From the NCBI GenBank assembly GCA_024699855.1, contig JAMPIQ010000002.1, positions 1,798,001 through 1,862,000 on the forward strand: 64,000 nucleotides of DNA. Reading direction: 5' to 3'. This document shows positions 1-10,415 of this stretch, in pieces. The notes under the pieces are model-generated. The model searched no databases, was not told where the DNA came from, and saw only the letters and a list, made by a program, of their open reading frames with translations. Positions within the stretch are counted from its first letter, which is position 1. Each line of letters begins with the position of its first letter. This DNA is from Aphelenchoides besseyi (Eukaryota; Nematoda; Chromadorea; Rhabditida; Aphelenchoididae). The position numbers and the translations under genes were made by a program.

Positions 1-160
1 GTTCTTTGGGATTGAGAAGCGGCGGGACTGGTCCCACCGTGACGCAGTAGGCGTTCTTGAGCCGATGAGGGATGTAGAAATATCCCTCGTTGTTTCCATA
101 ATAAATATGGGGCTCTTTCACTTGCCTCAATCCGATGCTCTCGGCCGCTTGGCCAGTCAT
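1..160 (-). CDS. N-terminal part of an unidentified protein, cut by the window edge
   Basis: A minus-strand frame opens with ATG at 160-158 and stays open to the first base (53 codons). The residues include IYYGNNEGYFYIPHRLK and YCVTVGPVPPLLNP, and the codon use looks like real coding sequence. TTTCAG lies directly upstream of the ATG, so this is either a trans-spliced first exon or an internal exon whose first Met only appears to be the start. I do not recognise the family, and the rest of the gene lies outside the window. Confidence 0.55.
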   Translation of the reverse strand, partial: MTGQAAESIGLRQVKEPHIYYGNNEGYFYIPHRLKNAYCVTVGPVPPLLNPKE

Positions 161-661
161 TTTTTCTGAAACGATCAAAAATGTTTTCTCAAAACAAAAA
201 CACGCTGAAAAGGTTGGGAAAGCCAATCGAGCCGGTGGGAAACCAACCGACCGATTAGAAGCCGAACTGTTAGGGAAAATGCGCGAGTTGAATGAAAGAC
301 CACGCCCCATCAATTAGGAAACACGCGAACCGAACGCGAAAGTGCACGAGCTACTTGGGAAGACGGGCGCACTGATCGGAAAATGTGCGAGCTGTGGGAA
401 AATAGACCGCGTTGATTAGGAACCCCGCACAGTGAATGGGAAAACGCATCCTCGCAGATTGGTGTCTTGGTCTTCCCACGCTTTTGCGTTCGGAGCGGCG
501 AAGAGATCGTCATAACGCCAAAATAGTCTGGTCTTTTGTGTTAACCAAACAACAACCAAGCTTTTGGGATCATCTAAAAGGAATGAGATAAACGGATCTT
601 TAAGAAAAACACTAATCACTGAATTCAAAACACAAGATAACAACGAGCTGCAAAAATTAAT
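161..661. repeat. Gene-free, GC-rich stretch with degenerate repetition
   Basis: No convincing coding frame. From about 230 to 470 the sequence loosely repeats short blocks built around GGGAAAA, TGCGCGAG/TGTGCGAG and GATTAGGAA. Base composition is more GC-rich than the neighbouring intergenic DNA. No element boundaries are visible. Confidence 0.3.
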
Positions 662-733
662 AGCCAACTACGGGGATCGAACCCGCGACCAATGGATTAA
701 AAGTCCAACGCTCTACCGCTGAGCTAAGTTGGC
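662..733 (-). tRNA. tRNA-Lys (UUU), bacterial-like in sequence
   Basis: A 72-nt cloverleaf on the minus strand. The acceptor stem is GCCAACT/AGTTGGC, the D stem GCTC/GAGC, the anticodon loop CTTTTAA (anticodon UUU), the variable loop TGGTC and the T arm GCGGG-TTCGATC-CCCGT. There is no encoded CCA and no intron. The anticodon stem TTGGA/TCCAT has one U-U mismatch. TTTTT follows within about ten bases of the 3' end, as expected for a Pol III terminator. The variable loop and flanks resemble bacterial tRNA-Lys more than the usual metazoan tRNA-Lys(UUU). Confidence 0.88.
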
Positions 734-734
734 T

Positions 735-1088
735 CACTCTCAATGCTTGTCGGTGTAGATCTTTGCCGTAACGATCAATTGACCGTGATGGTTAGTTGGA
801 ATGATGGTCTTCAAAGCACATAACCAACGAACAAGTCGTGTAACGGGCTTTTGTTTTTCCTTCTTACAACGAAGTCTTAACTGTTTCCGGGAGTTCTATA
901 GATGCAGTTCGCGTTCCGAACTGCTACTCCAGTTTTAGTTCAAAGAATTGAAATCACAAACAAGTTTAGATTTTGTTCTGCAAATTCAACTCATCTGCTG
1001 ACGAAGATTTCAAGATAAAGCTCTGGCTTTCTAGTTCTGGTCTGCGTTTTATAGGTTCCCACGTTAATTCGAACTCGAGTTTTGAGTG
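735..1088. other. Intergenic, nothing recognised
   Basis: This is AT-rich DNA between the tRNA and the FkbM-type gene that starts at 1089. I see no coding frame, repeat or clear TATA box. Confidence 0.4.
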
Positions 1089-1884
1089 ATGATTCGTTCT
1101 CTTGTGCTTGGAACCATTTGTTTGTTCGCCATCTTCTCGTTGTTTCTTCTCTTCTGGTTCCCGGCTGAAACTCACCGCTTCGTTGAATGTTCGAGAATGA
1201 CCCGTGGATTGGATCAAATGCGTCGTTTACAACGCGAAAGTTTGAATGAGTGGTGGAAAAGAAGCAAAAACGACGACCACAAAAGTTGGGTGCGTTCTTT
1301 GTTTAATTTAACGTTAGTCTTTGATATCAGAGCTTCACGTCAATTCGAGAGAATCTGTTGGTCGAGGTGGTTTCTCACAACAAAAGTGATCCGCTTCTGC
1401 ACTTCCAGTCACTCAATTCTGCCACTGAATGTCAAATTTACATGCTTGGAACGAAGAGCAAAACTGTTTGGTCCGAGTACTCGCAATGCAACGTCATCGC
1501 CTTGAATTCCACTTCTATTGCGAACAATCAATGGACTCAAATCGACGATCGAAAGGAGCTGATCAATATTCTTCTTGTCGACATTGAGGGATTGGAAATT
1601 GATCAATACGCCTCGTTGATTCGTGAGTTTAAACAACGATTCCGATTGTAAGTTCTGATTTAGAACTCGAACATCAACTTTCACCGCTGTGTCAAATCGA
1701 CATTCGAATTCGAAACCCACCGGTCATAAATGGCCAACCAGTGAACGTAATCGATGTTGTCGCCGGCTTTCTAACCACCGATTCATACTCGATACTCGTT
1801 GTGGAACAACGACCCGATTTGATACACTTGTTTTTCTTCAATTTCGTTAATTTCGAATGCATACGAGAGTTCATTTGTCAATGA
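1089..1884 (+). CDS. FkbM-type methyltransferase-like protein, type II membrane, motif I degenerate
   Basis: Three exons (1089-1289, 1331-1622, 1664-1884) separated by two 41-nt introns give 237 residues. Residues 2-24 are a hydrophobic signal anchor. The FkbM family signature LLVDIEGLE lies in exon 2, and the C-terminus ECIREFICQ matches the ECVKKFFC and ECVQKFIC ends of the genes at 3071-4418 and 19837-20973. FkbM proteins are SAM-dependent O-methyltransferases. Here the block CQIYMLGTKSK...YSQCNVIALN aligns with CNVYTWGIGGD...YPQCRFTAVDP of the paralogue, so the glycine-rich SAM loop and the VDP acid are lost. It may be a pseudoenzyme. It is shorter than its paralogues (325 and 391 residues). 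The start is the first ATG before the anchor. Confidence 0.72.
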
Positions 1885-1990
1885 AACATCTCATAGATGT
1901 ATGTTGCATCAAATGTTTTCAAAGGAACTTGAAAAATCAGTCAACTTTTTATACCATATGGTTTGCACATTTTGTAGTTTGCAATCGTTT

Positions 1991-2602
1991 TTATTCTTTA
2001 TATCTTGAATAAGAAGATTGTTTACAATTGAAGGTCCCTTCTGTGTCTGTCACTTCAATCCGATGGTGCGTACTAAAACTCATTTCAATCCATAAACCAC
2101 AACTTACAAACTCAATTTCTAGACCCGGAATTGGAACTTCGGACGAATAACCTATCTTCATTATGTACGCTTCGTAATGTTCTCGTGGCGTAAAATCCGT
2201 GGAACACTTGATTTTTATGTTTTTCCTTACGCGGTCTTCGAAGGTTACCACATATGGCGTGATTTGAATGTCGACTGGAAAGTAAAGAATTTCTTGACCT
2301 AAATCTCTCATTGTAGTTATCACTTCTATTTGATTCATTACCTATTGTAATGTAAGCATCGTCTCTAGTTTTTGTCATAGAAAATTCAATCTTGTAGTCG
2401 TCAAATGTCATATCAAACCTAAATCTTTCAACAAATTACTCCGAATTAAAAGAACAAACTTTGCGGTTCGCGCCTGAAGAGGTCGTCGCTCAAATGCTAT
2501 TAGACCGAACAGCACTTCGTGATAAGTTTTCACGAAAAACGTGCCTTTTTGGCAGCTCTCAGGACGACGACTGAAATGAATCGGAAGGTCGCTAACAAAC
2601 AT
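1991..2602 (-). CDS. Unidentified protein, three exons
   Basis: Joining 2602-2460, 2418-2342 and 2298-1991 across introns of 41 and 43 nt keeps one frame of 175 residues. The C-terminal part reads as ordinary soluble beta-rich sequence (LYFPVDIQITPYVVTFEDRV). No domain is recognised. A further GTAAGT...TTTTAG pair (35 nt) inside exon 3 could be a last intron that would shorten the tail. The start at 2602 is uncertain, because an open hydrophobic stretch lies upstream (2607-2807) that I could not join in frame. Confidence 0.45.
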
Positions 2603-3070
2603 TATCCTACGTTTTCTGAGATGTTGTTTCTACAAAGCACGATTCTGCGAACATTTCAATCAGTGCAATCGATATAAATGCATAGATTTCGAGAGCGCTC
2701 ATGTCTAAAATAACACAGTATATGGAGAGTTCATACGCTAAAGGTATTTGGAAGAAAACAAAATGTTCGTGTGACCGCTGTATAGCCGAGTGTCTTAACA
2801 GCTGCAAGAATTAAAAACCTTTGAGCTTGTCTCTAAGCATTAGTTTTCTAGTTGCTAAAAATCGAAAGAACGATTGTTTTGAATGCAATGAAAAGGCAAT
2901 CACAAATTCAATTAACATTAATCATTAAAACGGTGAGTGAATTGCGCTGTTTTTCTCTTTGTAATTCGAATCTTCCTAACAAGCCTATGGTGACTTCCGA
3001 GCAAAACTTGATTTCGGTTCTCAACTTTACTTTGGGACTAACTTGTACAAACAGCGACTTTTACATGCGG

Positions 3071-4418
3071 TTAGCAAAAAAATTTCTTCACGCACTCGCC
3101 GTCCAGCGTGTTGATAAGGAAAACACGAAGCAGTCGACGCAAAGTCTCAACGTTGATGATCGAATAAGTGCCATCAGATAGAAAGCTGTGAATCGATTCT
3201 AACGCTCGCTGGGTGGTTGTGCCGAACGCTTCAGCTGGTGCGTGAATTTCGACGTTTATTTGACAAATTTTTGGCAACTCGGTCTTGGCTTCTGCAAACA
3301 GTTGATTAATTAATCTGTGAATGTTGGCTTCCGCTTACTGACTATCTTTGGCAAAACTGAGAATTCAGCGCCTTCGATGTCGATGAGCAAAAGATCGATT
3401 ACTTCGTTATCGTCGTTGTATTCGTTGAAAAACTCGACCACACCACGATGTGTCACCGTTTGCGAGGTATATACACCATTGGCTATAATACAAAGTTATG
3501 AATACAATTCGAGTACTTACTCCCACGAATTCGAGCACTGTAAGTACCACTCTCGGAAGCGATGCTCGAATGAATAAAGCGAGCGTTTGGTACACGTTCA
3601 ACAATCTCACGATTAACAACCGCTTCCGGATCCACAGCAGTGAATCGACACTGTGGATATCGATTGTAGAACAGTGTTTCGCCGTTGTAATCACCGCCAA
3701 TTCCCCACGTGTAAACGTTGCAAGTAGCATTACGATCGACGAAATCGAGAAATAGTTTACGTTCCCCGTCGCTAACAAATCGAAAAAGTTGTTTCAACGT
3801 AATAAATGATTGGTCGTAGGCCTAGAGATTTTGAAGCTACAACATTTCGTCATTCACTTACTCCAATAATCGCCGTCCATTTCACATCGTCGGTGACGTT
3901 CAAAGACCACCATTCGTCCAAATACTTTTGTTGTAAAGACCGAAATGCTGCTAACTCTGCGTTTGTGTTCTCTGTACACTTTTTGCCGGAACGAAGAATC
4001 CAACTTGAAGGCAATGGACAAATTTCCTGAAGATGTAATGTTTACCTTCAAAAAGGAATTAATTGAAACTTACGATCGGAGTAGAACGCGGTGGTCGACA
4101 GACTTTCGGAGTTGTCGTATCGACATTAATGTCTTCATTTTGAGATTCTTCTTTATACTCACCACTATCGTAGTGTTCTTCCTCTTCATCTGATTTTCTC
4201 ATTGAAATTCCATCAATGATTGCCTGCTCCTCTTCATTGTTCTCCTGACTATTTCCCTCAATCGAAGTGTCGTCAACGAGAATCTGAGGACTCTCGTCCA
4301 CTTCGTTTTCCGATCCACTCAACGCAACAATCCAAATAACCAAAATAACAAGAACTGTGACGGGAATCGCAGCAACTTTAACGGACGGCAACCGATGGGG
4401 ATAATAAGAGAAATTCAT
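3071..4418 (-). CDS. FkbM-domain methyltransferase, type II membrane protein
   Basis: Five exons (4418-4074, 4026-3862, 3821-3521, 3482-3339, 3291-3071), with introns of 38-47 nt, give 391 residues. After a short cytosolic start there is a TM anchor (about residues 15-35), then an acidic stalk rich in E/D/S, then the FkbM domain. The SAM-binding glycine loop is CNVYTWGIGGD, followed by QCRFTAVDP, and the family signature LLLIDIEGAE is present. The C-terminus is the conserved ECVKKFFC. The family is SAM-dependent and the topology implies a Golgi-lumen enzyme. The substrate cannot be read from sequence, though glycan O-methylation is a reasonable guess. Paralogous to 1089-1884 and 19837-20973. 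Confidence 0.82.
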
Positions 4419-4840
4419 CGTCACTTTCGAATACTATGATTAAATTTCAGAAACTCGGATTTTCTCCGTTAATGGTGCGGAGATTACGTCGAATGATAAT
4501 TCCCATTAACCGCCTCTATGAGATTCAGATCCACGAGAATTCAAAATTCGGACGCTGAAAAGCGCCGTTGAATTAAAAAACTTGTGGTTTTAAAGAAGCA
4601 GATCAGAGTTCAATTAACACTAAGATTGTTAGTATTGTACAACAGAAATTGATGGTATAACTAGGACTCTGCTGACGCGTGGAGATGCTGATATTGCAAC
4701 AGATAGATGTCTCTGCAAGAAAACTATGCTATAGATCATCGATGTGATAAGTGCGTCGACGGAATAAATGTCTAAACGAAAGGTCAGTGATTATAATTAT
4801 GTATTCTAACCATTTACAAGCTTATTCATAGGTTTAAAAG

Positions 4841-5351
4841 CTATCGAGAGCCAAACCTACGTGTCTCGACGGGTGTGGGGAGTTCGTAGAACAAATAGAA
4901 ACCGGCACAAAACAATCCACCAGTCAATGTGCAAGAGATGGAAAAGAAAAAGAACTGACGTTGATATGTCGTGTAATTAACATGAGAGTTGAAAACAAGC
5001 AGACGGTCAATCATCAAGAAGGAAACCTATATTGACAAACTAATCAGAAATGCAAATGTGAAAGTTCCTGAATAAAATATCAATAACCCAGATTGATATC
5101 CTGAAGTTAATCTTAATAACCAGCGATGACCCTGCGGAAACACCTTCATTGTTTCGAATAATCACGATATGGAAAGCATAAATGGAATCCGAAACGTCGA
5201 TGCAGATCCAGTAAACGACGTTCAATTTGAGCATACGATTCTGCTTATAAACAGCACTAAGATGACGAAACAGAAGAATCTGTATACAGACAGAGCTTCC
5301 GTAGAAGGCCGATTGAATCAATTACTCAATCCACAATAGACTGTTCATCAT
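4841..5351 (-). pseudogene. Serpentine (7TM) chemoreceptor pseudogene, N-terminal half
   Basis: Minus-strand sequence resembles the TM1-TM4 part of the receptors at 5916-6952 and 13828-14873. It starts MMNSLLWIE and then meets an in-frame TAA, and continues as a TM1-TM2 segment. The DRLLVF motif that ends TM3 is followed by a TM4-like segment. Just before it, LSLSI-stop-VSFLMIDR aligns with AVSISVAFLTLDR of the neighbouring gene, so a Ser codon has become TAG. No C-terminal half was found in the following 400 bases, which look gene-free. Two stops and truncation make it a decayed copy. Confidence 0.65.
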
Positions 5352-5915
5352 TTATGAAGAAGTTAGCTGCTGAATGTGCTCGTGAAAACCAAAGAGACAT
5401 TAAAAAAAGAATTATAGTGGATTTTGTATTCTGCTCACAAACTTGTGTTCTAATTGCATTCGATTTCATCATCAGTCATCTGTAGACTGCAAGCAGCTTT
5501 CTATTGAACGGAATCTCAAGTTTCATTGTTCGAAATCTTCTGAACAGCAAATTCACCAGTTTCAACGCTTAAAGGAGTATTGCACCTGAATGAAGAACAT
5601 ACGCAAATTAACACGCAGTTATAATTTACACCTGCATGTCTATAGGAGTCGATTAGGACTGAAAATTTTCGTTAACATTTTTATCTACGAAAAGTCCACG
5701 ACTTAAGATGTCAAACTTCAGAACACAACGGTGACGTTTACTTCCGAGTACTGCGAAAGTTGTATTTGAAATTTCTCCAAATATTTTGCATTGTATTTCT
5801 TTCGTCTAAGTTTTGTTTTTGGAGGTTGGCGATTTTGATGATCAATTCACCCACCAACTTCCCACCGTTGTATGCGGTCAGTGCATCTTCTTGAAGAAGC
5901 GAACATTCACGTGTG
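5352..5915. other. Intergenic, nothing recognised
   Basis: AT-rich DNA between a chemoreceptor pseudogene and a diverging chemoreceptor gene. No coding frame continues from either side. Confidence 0.35.
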
Positions 5916-6952
5916 ATGATCCCGGCAACAGTTTCTCGACTGGTTTATTGCGAATATATTTACCAAATGATCGCCAGTTTGCTCGGTTTTGTTCTCCACT
6001 CCGCTCTGTTCTACAAGTTCCTGACAAGTTCCGTTCACACGTTCAACTTGATAGTCAGTATTTTTGCGTGGCTAGCAGCAATGATCGCTGCCTTCACTTA
6101 CTCGGCCGTTATGATTGGCGTAGGAAGTTTGGACGGTAATAGCACAATAATTGTTCTTCAACTAATCCTATGAATTTTAGGGAATCTGTATAAGACCTAC
6201 ACGATATTTTATTCAGGAACAGTATTAGCAGCAATGGACGGCGCTGTTTCGATCTCCGTCGCTTTTCTAACACTCGATCGAATTTATCTCCTCAAACTAC
6301 CCGTCCATTACTATCATTATCAACGACGTCGTTTTGTTCTTTTAACTATTCTCACAATCTTGCTTTATATCATCTGCGTACTTACGTTGACTCCATTATT
6401 CGAGAACGACTTGCCACAACTAACAGATTTGAACAACAGCAATTTCAATGGTATGATCGCTTCTAGATTGTCCATCCTTCGGGTGCCTACTTCGAAAGAC
6501 AAAGGGAACCATAACTACTGCGCCCAAGATAGTGATCGGACTAATCAACATAACTCTCGCTATTGTTTTGTATAAGAATCTGTGCAAAAAGCGTTCCAGT
6601 GGATTGCACAAGAACTTTCAACGAGTAGGTGGTATATGTTAAATCTCAATAAGTTGGAATTTAGGCCAATTACATTTCAATGTTTTCTGTGATTGCCGAG
6701 CTTCTCCTCCATTTCGCTCCCAATTTACTTTACATGTTCCTGTTTTTGTCTCAAATCCCGTTTTGGAATGTTCTAGGCTCATTCGGCCCATGTTTCTTTA
6801 ATTCATACGCCTGTCTCAGTGCAATTATTTTAATGTTCGTTCTCAAACAACAAACCAAAGCCGACAGTCGATTAATCGCAATCTTCACGGTGGTTGCATC
6901 GACAAAACGGTGGCCAAACCATCAAATCGTTCATGTCAAACGTTTATCCTAA
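5916..6952 (+). CDS. Serpentine 7TM chemoreceptor, probably with a lesion after TM4
   Basis: ATG at 5916 opens a short N-terminus followed by TM1 (MIASLLGFVLHSALFYKFL). Introns at 6136-6180 and 6625-6664 are clear. TM3 ends in the DRY-like LDRIYLL, and the TM4 region (LLTILTILLYIICVLTL) follows. TM5 (KIVIGLINITLAIVLY), TM6 and TM7 are present downstream. Between 6449 and 6510 no GT-AG pair restores the frame: the extracellular loop reads in another frame (VHPSGAYFERQR) and TM5 in a third. It is either a recent pseudogene or uses a junction I cannot see. Nematode chemosensory GPCR; family not assigned. Confidence 0.6.
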
Positions 6953-7366
6953 AATGATCGCTTGTCGAAAGCATTGAATTGGAATAAAAACATTGAGATA
7001 GTTTACCGCTCTTACTCTCGAAGTATATTTGGAGACGTCTGTGAAGTCAAAAAGTTCAAACACCCAATGGACGTTGTCTTTCAAGAACTACGATAAGAAG
7101 AAAGCTGGAAGTTTAAACTAAAACACCAAAAAGCAAAAGTGATGAATGGCAAACAAACTTGAATCACCGTTTGGATTGTACTTCGTTAATTCTCCCACGT
7201 TTTTTGACTGTTAATTCGACGAACGAACAAGTTTAAAGTGTGGAGAAACCGTTCGTTCTGATCGATCGGCATTATTTTTTCGTCGCGAAAGTAACATTGC
7301 TGAGTTCGAGTTTCACTCTATGAAATGACCAAACAATTTGGTCATGTAAACGTTCACTTCTTGTCG
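6953..7366. other. Intergenic, upstream region of the GH16 gene
   Basis: No coding frame. It contains the 5' flank of the GH16 gene, whose TATA box is listed separately. Confidence 0.35.
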
Positions 7367-7374
7367 TATAAAAG
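7367..7374 (+). promoter_or_regulatory. TATA box of the GH16 gene
   Basis: TATAAAAG lies 43 bp before the ATG at 7417. A good match and spacing for a core promoter with a short 5' leader and no trans-splicing. Confidence 0.6.
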
Positions 7375-7416
7375 ACCGTTCTAATCGTTCGAATCACCAA
7401 CCTCATTTCAATCAAC

Positions 7417-8385
7417 ATGTTTTCCATTGCTCTTCTTTGTGTTCTTCCGATTTCCATCTTTGGTTATCAATTGGTAGATGATTATCAACCACATGACCTT
7501 TTGGACAGATTCGATTTCTTTACTGCTGACGATCCAACTCACGGATTTGTGAATTATATTGATCGTGGTCAGGCTCAATCCTCGGGTTTGATCAAAAACG
7601 AAAACAACAAGCTATACATGGGAGTCGACGTTAATAACGGTGTTCCCAATGGAGCACGAGGCCGAAACTCGGTTCGAATTACATCCAAAAAAGATTATAC
7701 ACACGGACTCTTCATTCTCGATCTTGACCACATGCCCACAGGTTGTGGAACGTGGCCGGCGTACTGGCTGGTATTTTTATTCATCACATCAGAAATAATT
7801 CTATTTCAGGTGGGACGGGACTGGCCTCACAATGGCGAGCTTGACATTGTGGAAGGAGTTCACACCGACGATGTTAACGGAGTTGCAATGCACACAGATC
7901 CGGGATGCTCAATGAATCCATCCCCAGCATTTAGCGGCCAATTGTTGTATCCGAATTGCGATGTTCATGCTCCCAATCAACCAGCAAACGCCGGATGTGC
8001 GATCAAAGGCGGCGCATTTGGTGCAAATTTCAATAATCAGAATGGTGGCGTCTACGCGGCCGAATGGACCAGCAATTTTATTCGCGTTTGGTTCTTCCCT
8101 CGCTCTCAAATCCCATCGGATATTCATAACTCGTCACCAGAACCAGGAAAATGGGGCAAACCGGTTGCCGAGTTCTCGAATCAAAACTGCAACTTGGATA
8201 ATCATATTCACAACCAACAGATTGTTTTCGACATTACATTCTGTGGCGATTGGGCCGGCAATGTCTGGAATCAATATCCACAATGTCAAGCTGCTGCACC
8301 ATCGTGTGTTGACCATGTTCGCAACAATCCGGGAGCCTTCAAAGATGCCTACTGGTTGATCAACTCGCTTAAAGTCTATCAATAA
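7417..8385 (+). CDS. Secreted GH16 endo-1,3(4)-beta-glucanase of fungal type
   Basis: Two exons (7417-7770, 7810-8385) flank a 39-nt intron, giving 309 residues. Residues 1-16 are a signal peptide. The GH16 catalytic motif ELDIVE covers residues 128-133, with E128 as nucleophile, D130 and E133 as acid/base. The enzyme is expected to cut beta-1,3 or mixed beta-1,3/1,4 glucans outside the cell, for example fungal walls in food. GGVYAAEWTS, VWFFPRSQIP, FDITFCGDWAG and the ending YWLINSLKVYQ match ascomycete and basidiomycete GH16 enzymes closely. The intron is a multiple of three and stop-free, so its retention would add 13 residues just before the active site. It has its own TATA box and poly(A) signal. 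A horizontal origin is likely but not proven here. Confidence 0.9.
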   Translation: MFSIALLCVLPISIFGYQLVDDYQPHDLLDRFDFFTADDPTHGFVNYIDRGQAQSSGLIKNENNKLYMGVDVNNGVPNGARGRNSVRITSKKDYTHGLFILDLDHMPTGCGTWPAYWLVFLFITSEIILFQVGRDWPHNGELDIVEGVHTDDVNGVAMHTDPGCSMNPSPAFSGQLLYPNCDVHAPNQPANAGCAIKGGAFGANFNNQNGGVYAAEWTSNFIRVWFFPRSQIPSDIHNSSPEPGKWGKPVAEFSNQNCNLDNHIHNQQIVFDITFCGDWAGNVWNQYPQCQAAAPSCVDHVRNNPGAFKDAYWLINSLKVYQ

Positions 8386-8468
8386 CAAGAGACGATCAAT
8401 TCGATTATCATTTGAATGATTCATTTCTATTACATTGGAACTTGAAGTTTGGGTTCGCGTGTTGTTAC

Positions 8469-8474
8469 AATAAA
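8469..8474 (+). terminator. Poly(A) signal of the GH16 gene
   Basis: AATAAA 84 bases after the stop codon, with a T/A-rich downstream region. Confidence 0.5.
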
Positions 8475-9055
8475 AAAGCCTTTCAATTCACCAATAGCAA
8501 CGACTAGTGTGTTGACTGTTATACATGCAAAGACGAAACTATTGGTATTCATATGTCCAATTACACAAACCCTATAGTTGAGTAAATTCTAATCATTAGT
8601 TTCTGTTTAGCCATAAAAGAAATGCGTCAACTAATTCAACAAACGACAACAGTGTTTATTGTTTACAACTCTTTTTTCACGTCGTTGTTTACGGTCTAAC
8701 TTTTGAGTTTGTTTGTCATCGATTTACATTGTAATCTAAAGTTTTAAGCTTCTAATCCATTTTCATTGTTCAAAATTCAACAAGCTTAAAGCTAAATTAG
8801 TCATCAATCTTCGAGTTAAGATCGTGTTTTGAAATATGCATTTATTTGACTAGTGGAATTTGTATCTCTGTCGACACCATGGAATTGAATTAATTGATGA
8901 CGGTTTTAATGCTGTGAATAAAAATAAAAATTTAGACAACTTGAGAAAAAAAGTTACTACGATTAATAAACGATCAGAATGTAAAACTCGAAGCGCATTG
9001 TAATGGAAAGCAAAATAATTAAGAGCATCGAGTTGAACTTTGCGACCAGCAAGTT
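8475..9055. other. Intergenic, nothing recognised
   Basis: AT-rich DNA between two convergent genes. No coding frame or repeat recognised. Confidence 0.35.
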
Positions 9056-10334
9056 TCAGCCCCAAATTTTTCTGAGCAGCTTTTCAATAACAATAATGTT
9101 GTCGTCGAATTCGGAAAAAGAAATGGATGGAGATTGTAGTGGAGTGTGTTTGATGTCGGAAATGTCTGGCAGATTGCTGAAGGCAAATTTGTAGAACGAT
9201 GGATGAGCATCAAACACCTTTTTTAGTTTGAGCCAACTCAGCGTAGAGAGTTTATCCGGTGTACCTCTGAAACTACCGTAAAACGTTATAAACCTTGCGA
9301 ACTTACACCGCAAATCGGTAGTATTGAGCCACTGATGGATCTTGTCGATTTGTTTTCACAGGCAAGATCAGCGTTTGCGTCCTATCGCTTATAAGAGAGT
9401 CGATATATCCGTTCAACGTGATCACTTTCTTCCAATTCAACGATTCGGTATCCAACGAAAAAACATGACTTTTGTTATCCGTCTCGGAATAGAAGTGTTG
9501 GAAAACATGCTTCCTGACCACGGTACAAACACTCGTTGAGTCCAACTATAAACAAGAAATCAAAAATGACGTTTAAATGGAACTTACAATTGCATCGCCG
9601 ACTGATTTCAGCACTTCCCAATTGTTAGTTGGTAAACGAATGAGCTCGCCAGTTACGAAACTAATAGCCTCCACATCTATTCCCATTAACTCTCTATCCA
9701 CTGTGCGAACTGACAATCCGTATACAAACTCATTTGTTATCGCAAAAGCTTCCATTTGGTCGGATGTTTGAACCAGAGCAGCTTGTCTGAGTTCACTCTG
9801 CTCAGTATATAACAAAAATGAACTAAAGTGAGAGGTATTGATAGGTGTTCCTTGGCATAGTATTCCGTCTTTTAAATTCGGCGAAAAGCTTGATGGTACC
9901 CAACGGCCCTTCTTCAAGTAACCGTTCGAATCTGTTGATTGCTCGATAATGACCACCGACTTTGCGTAATCTACACGACCAAGTCCAGCATAGGAAGAAG
10001 AAGACGACAAACAGTGTTTGAATATATGAAGTTCACGATCACATTGTCGAGGTTTAGCGGACAGATATCAATAACCCGCGGTTCAAAAATAGATGTTATA
10101 TAGTTCGCATTAAGGAGGAATACTCCCGGAAATTGGTAAGTGAAAAGCCTAATGGTCATGAAAAATTAATATGAAAAAAAGTTGAGCAAACCTTGTTCGT
10201 GTGTGAAATATGTCAGTGATTTGCAGGCGCGTAGAAGAATAAGAGAATAGATAACGTTCGTCGATTGTGTAACGGCAAGTTTTTTTCAATGTCTTAGGTA
10301 TGTTTATCGACTGTAATTCATTTTCTAACGCCAT
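9056..10334 (-). CDS. Unidentified protein, four or five exons
   Basis: Coding blocks on the minus strand join well at three introns: 10191-10149 (43 nt), the one beginning GTAAGTTCCA near 9588, and the one beginning GTAAGTTCGC near 9307. The junction between the blocks ending near 10027 and beginning near 9970 is one base off with the best acceptor (GTGTAG); a weaker acceptor (GCAAAG) would keep frame. The protein contains strand-rich segments (VFSLDTESLNWKKVITL) that could be beta-propeller blades, but no family is recognised. An in-frame hydrophobic stretch upstream of the ATG (to 10415) looks like a signal peptide, so the true start may lie in a missed exon. Confidence 0.5.
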
Positions 10335-10415
10335 AGTCAATAGACAATAAAAACAATTTACTAGGCAAAGTACTAACAACAAAATATGAATCGGCGGGAT
10401 AAGTCGAACACACAA

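Noticed and set aside
9577..9771. Plus-strand frames opposite the gene at 9056-10334
   Set aside because: They are reverse-strand shadows of real exons and lack splice logic of their own.
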